This document shows positions 6,482-7,626 of a stretch of DNA of 7,626 bases, piece by piece. This DNA is from CAIXTV01 sp037144095 (GTDB lineage: Bacteria > Bacteroidota > Bacteroidia > Bacteroidales > CAIXTV01). The translations under genes were made by a program, and so were the position numbers. The notes under the pieces were generated by a model that ran no database searches, had not been told where the DNA came from, and saw only the letters and a program-made list of their open reading frames with translations. The DNA lies in NCBI GenBank assembly GCA_037144095.1, contig JBAWXL010000230.1, forward strand, positions 1 through 7,626. The letters are read 5' to 3'. Each line of letters begins with the position of its first letter. The first letter of the stretch is position 1.

Positions 6482-7240
6482 ATGAGCATGAATTATGATG
6501 ATACGACCATGAATTCTGATGACATTAGAAATTATGATGACATTAGACCTTATAATTTGCAAGAGGTTTACGATGTGTTTCGAAAATTATCGAAATTGCA
6601 GACTATTCGACGATTATATGAAATATTTATGCCCGGAGTTTCCATTTCTTCTTTAGAAACTCAGGCATCAATGCTTACTTCTATCGATGAATTTCAGAAA
6701 ATATTTATCCTTCCCGGGGTAAATAAAATTATTAATGATACAACTTCCGGTATAACATTTTCGGGATTCGATAAACTAAAACCCACTCAATCTTACTTAT
6801 TTATTTCAAATCATAGAGATATTGTGTTGGATTCTACTTTCTTTGAAACTATTTTGCATAACCTGGGTTTTAATACAACTGAAACTGCTATTGGAAACAA
6901 TTTGTTAAAGTCTAAAGTAATTAAGGAAATTGCTAAAATCAATAAAACGATTACTGTTATGAGAGACGGCACTGTGAAAGAACTTTATAAAAGTGCTTTA
7001 AAACTTTCAGCTTATATTAGGGAAACTATTTCTTCGAATCGATCTTCTATATGGATAGCTCAACGAAATGGGAGAACTAAGGATGGTAATGATTTAACTC
7101 AACCCGGTTTGTTGAAAATGCTATTTATTAATTGCGAATCGGTTGTAGATTTTGAAAAGTTAAACATCGTACCGCTTTCAACTAAGTATGAGGATGAGCC
7201 TTGGGATCATTTAAAAGTTCTTGAAAAGACAGAAATTTAA
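6482..7240 (+). CDS. PlsC/PlsB-type acyltransferase, apparently C-terminally truncated
   Basis: A 252-aa protein if started at ATG 6482; TTG 6470 and ATG 6488 are in-frame alternatives. It resembles a Bacteroidota 1-acyl-glycerol-3-phosphate acyltransferase family. The N-terminal motif 'DDIRPYN' is followed by a helical region, then 'SYLFISNHRDIVLDS' (about 104-118), the catalytic NH...D block. The His-to-Asp spacing is one residue longer than HX4D, which I believe is normal for this subfamily. The third block reads 'IWIAQRNGRTKDGND', where I would expect 'REGR'; Asn196 replaces the Glu. From memory, family members run to about 370-390 aa and continue well past the 'VPLSTKYE...DHLK' region, but this one stops 11 residues after its 'EPWDHLK'. 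It could be a dedicated pathway acyltransferase or a decaying copy. It lies 43 bases after the ligase gene. Confidence 0.75.
   Translation: MSMNYDDTTMNSDDIRNYDDIRPYNLQEVYDVFRKLSKLQTIRRLYEIFMPGVSISSLETQASMLTSIDEFQKIFILPGVNKIINDTTSGITFSGFDKLKPTQSYLFISNHRDIVLDSTFFETILHNLGFNTTETAIGNNLLKSKVIKEIAKINKTITVMRDGTVKELYKSALKLSAYIRETISSNRSSIWIAQRNGRTKDGNDLTQPGLLKMLFINCESVVDFEKLNIVPLSTKYEDEPWDHLKVLEKTEI
6512..6547 (+). repeat. Two tandem 18-bp direct repeats at the acyltransferase N-terminus
   Basis: Units at 6512-6529 and 6530-6547 differ at one base (AATTC/ATGATGACATTAGA), giving N[SY]DDIR twice in frame. The second copy forms the family's 'DDIRPYN' motif. A more distant copy, 'NYDDTT', precedes them from 6491. 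The pattern suggests recent slippage-type expansion that keeps the frame. Confidence 0.8.
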
Positions 7241-7316
7241 TATTTAAAAAATGTGCATTTAGAAAATAGAATTTACCGTCCTTACCAATGATTTGAAAAT
7301 CTAGAATTAAATTTTG

Positions 7317-7347
7317 TTTTTATTTTCTACAAAGTATAAAATAAAAA
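7317..7347. repeat. Near-perfect A/T-rich hairpin at the junction with the adhesin ORF
   Basis: The left arm is TTTTTATTTT (7317-7326) and the right arm AAAATAAAAA (7338-7347), exact reverse complements. A C/T mismatch (7327, 7337) is followed by a 3-bp inner stem, TAC/GTA, around an AAA loop. The stem has only one G:C pair, so it is a poor intrinsic terminator, although it is the only candidate after the acyltransferase stop. The adhesin repeat frame opens inside its right arm. The preceding stretch (7241-7316) holds nothing else I can identify. Confidence 0.55.
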
Positions 7348-7626
7348 AGATGTATTATGTAACGGGCAATGTACAGGTGGTGTAAGGGCTATCGTTGGCG
7401 GCGGAACTAGTCCGTATACGTATACTTGGACGCCATCTGGAGTTTTTGTAGGTGCAAATATCGATACATTAGTAAATATTTGTTCAGGAATATACACAGT
7501 AAATGCTGCTGATGCAAATGGATGTATTATTACGGGTACTGTAGATATTGGACAGCCAACAGCATTTACGTCTACCATTACCTCTGTCAATGAGAAATGT
7601 AACGGTCAATGTAATGGTTCAGCTAC
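7340..7626 (+). pseudogene. SprB-type adhesin repeat ORF with no start codon, running off the window
   Basis: The frame opens after the TAA at 7337-7339 and stays open to the window end, so more may follow. It has no ATG, GTG or TTG start before the first repeat. The protein reads as one full SprB-like repeat plus the start of a second: 'CNGQCTGG', 'GGGTSPYTYTW', 'CSGIYTVNAADANGC', 'VDIGQPTAF', then again 'CNGQCNGSA'. The two CNGQC motifs start at 7358 and 7598, a period of 240 bp (80 aa). SprB repeats occur in tens of copies in large T9SS-secreted adhesins of Bacteroidota, which have a signal peptide and a C-terminal sorting domain. Neither is visible here. Base composition jumps: 32 of 60 bases are G or C in 7381-7440, against 14 of 60 in 7241-7300. 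It may be a 5'-truncated gene, a silent cassette, or an assembly join. Confidence 0.75.

Noticed and set aside
6163..6489. 108-codon minus-strand frame over the end of the ligase gene
   Set aside because: Its composition (Phe, Asn, Ile, Lys and Cys rich, no motif) is what antisense reading of A/T-rich coding DNA gives; the ligase C-terminal domain on the + strand is convincing.
7241..7291. In-frame continuation after the acyltransferase stop (reads 'NVHLENRIYRPYQ' before the next stop)
   Set aside because: I considered it as a remnant of the lost C-terminus, but 16 residues with no clear match to the family are not evidence.
7327..7590. 87-codon minus-strand frame over the adhesin repeat
   Set aside because: The + strand reading gives an excellent SprB-like repeat with a 240-bp period, so the minus frame is a shadow.
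1..7626. CRISPR array, tRNA, rRNA, transposase or integrase
   Set aside because: I saw no spaced direct repeats, no cloverleaf or rRNA-like sequence, and no recombinase protein in any frame.

Overview
The window looks like a Bacteroidota (Bacteroidetes) chromosome fragment. Reasons: strong A+T bias, starts that mostly lack a Shine-Dalgarno sequence and follow A/T-rich leaders, an acyltransferase with the N-terminal 'DDIRPYN' motif I associate with Bacteroidetes, and a SprB-type adhesin repeat at the right edge. SprB repeats are typical of large surface proteins of gliding/T9SS Bacteroidota. Genus cannot be told from the sequence.

Layout. All genes lie on the + strand. Positions 1-2094 hold an ABC-2 type exporter: an ATPase whose 5' end lies outside the window, then its permease. 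Positions 2118-3637 hold a small Cro/XRE-like helix-turn-helix protein that overlaps by 4 bases a BtrH-like protein (Cys-His-Asp papain-like fold). Positions 3654-6438 hold an acyl carrier protein, a PAPS-type sulfotransferase and a PaaK-like adenylate-forming ligase; the last two overlap by 7 bases. This block reads as one operon. After a 31-43 base gap (depending on the start used) comes a glycerol-phosphate-type acyltransferase (6482-7240) that seems shorter than its family. A gene-free A/T-rich stretch with a near-perfect hairpin follows, then an adhesin repeat ORF (7340 to the edge) with no start codon.

How the genes may work together (inference). The PaaK-like ligase could activate a carboxylic acid and load it on the ACP. 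The BtrH-like protein could move the ACP-bound acyl group to an amine, as BtrH does in butirosin biosynthesis. The sulfotransferase could sulfate the product, the PlsC-like enzyme could add a further acyl chain, and the ABC-2 transporter could export it. The set suggests a sulfated, acylated small molecule or lipid. No ketosynthase, phosphopantetheinyl transferase or PAPS-forming enzyme is visible, so the pathway must continue outside the window or draw on general metabolism.

Most unusual points: the ACP has Tyr in place of Asp before the predicted phosphopantetheine serine; the permease carries a 29-residue tandem duplication; the acyltransferase looks C-terminally truncated, with Asn where Glu is expected; and the right end looks like a rearrangement (or assembly) junction where a headless adhesin repeat begins beside a hairpin.
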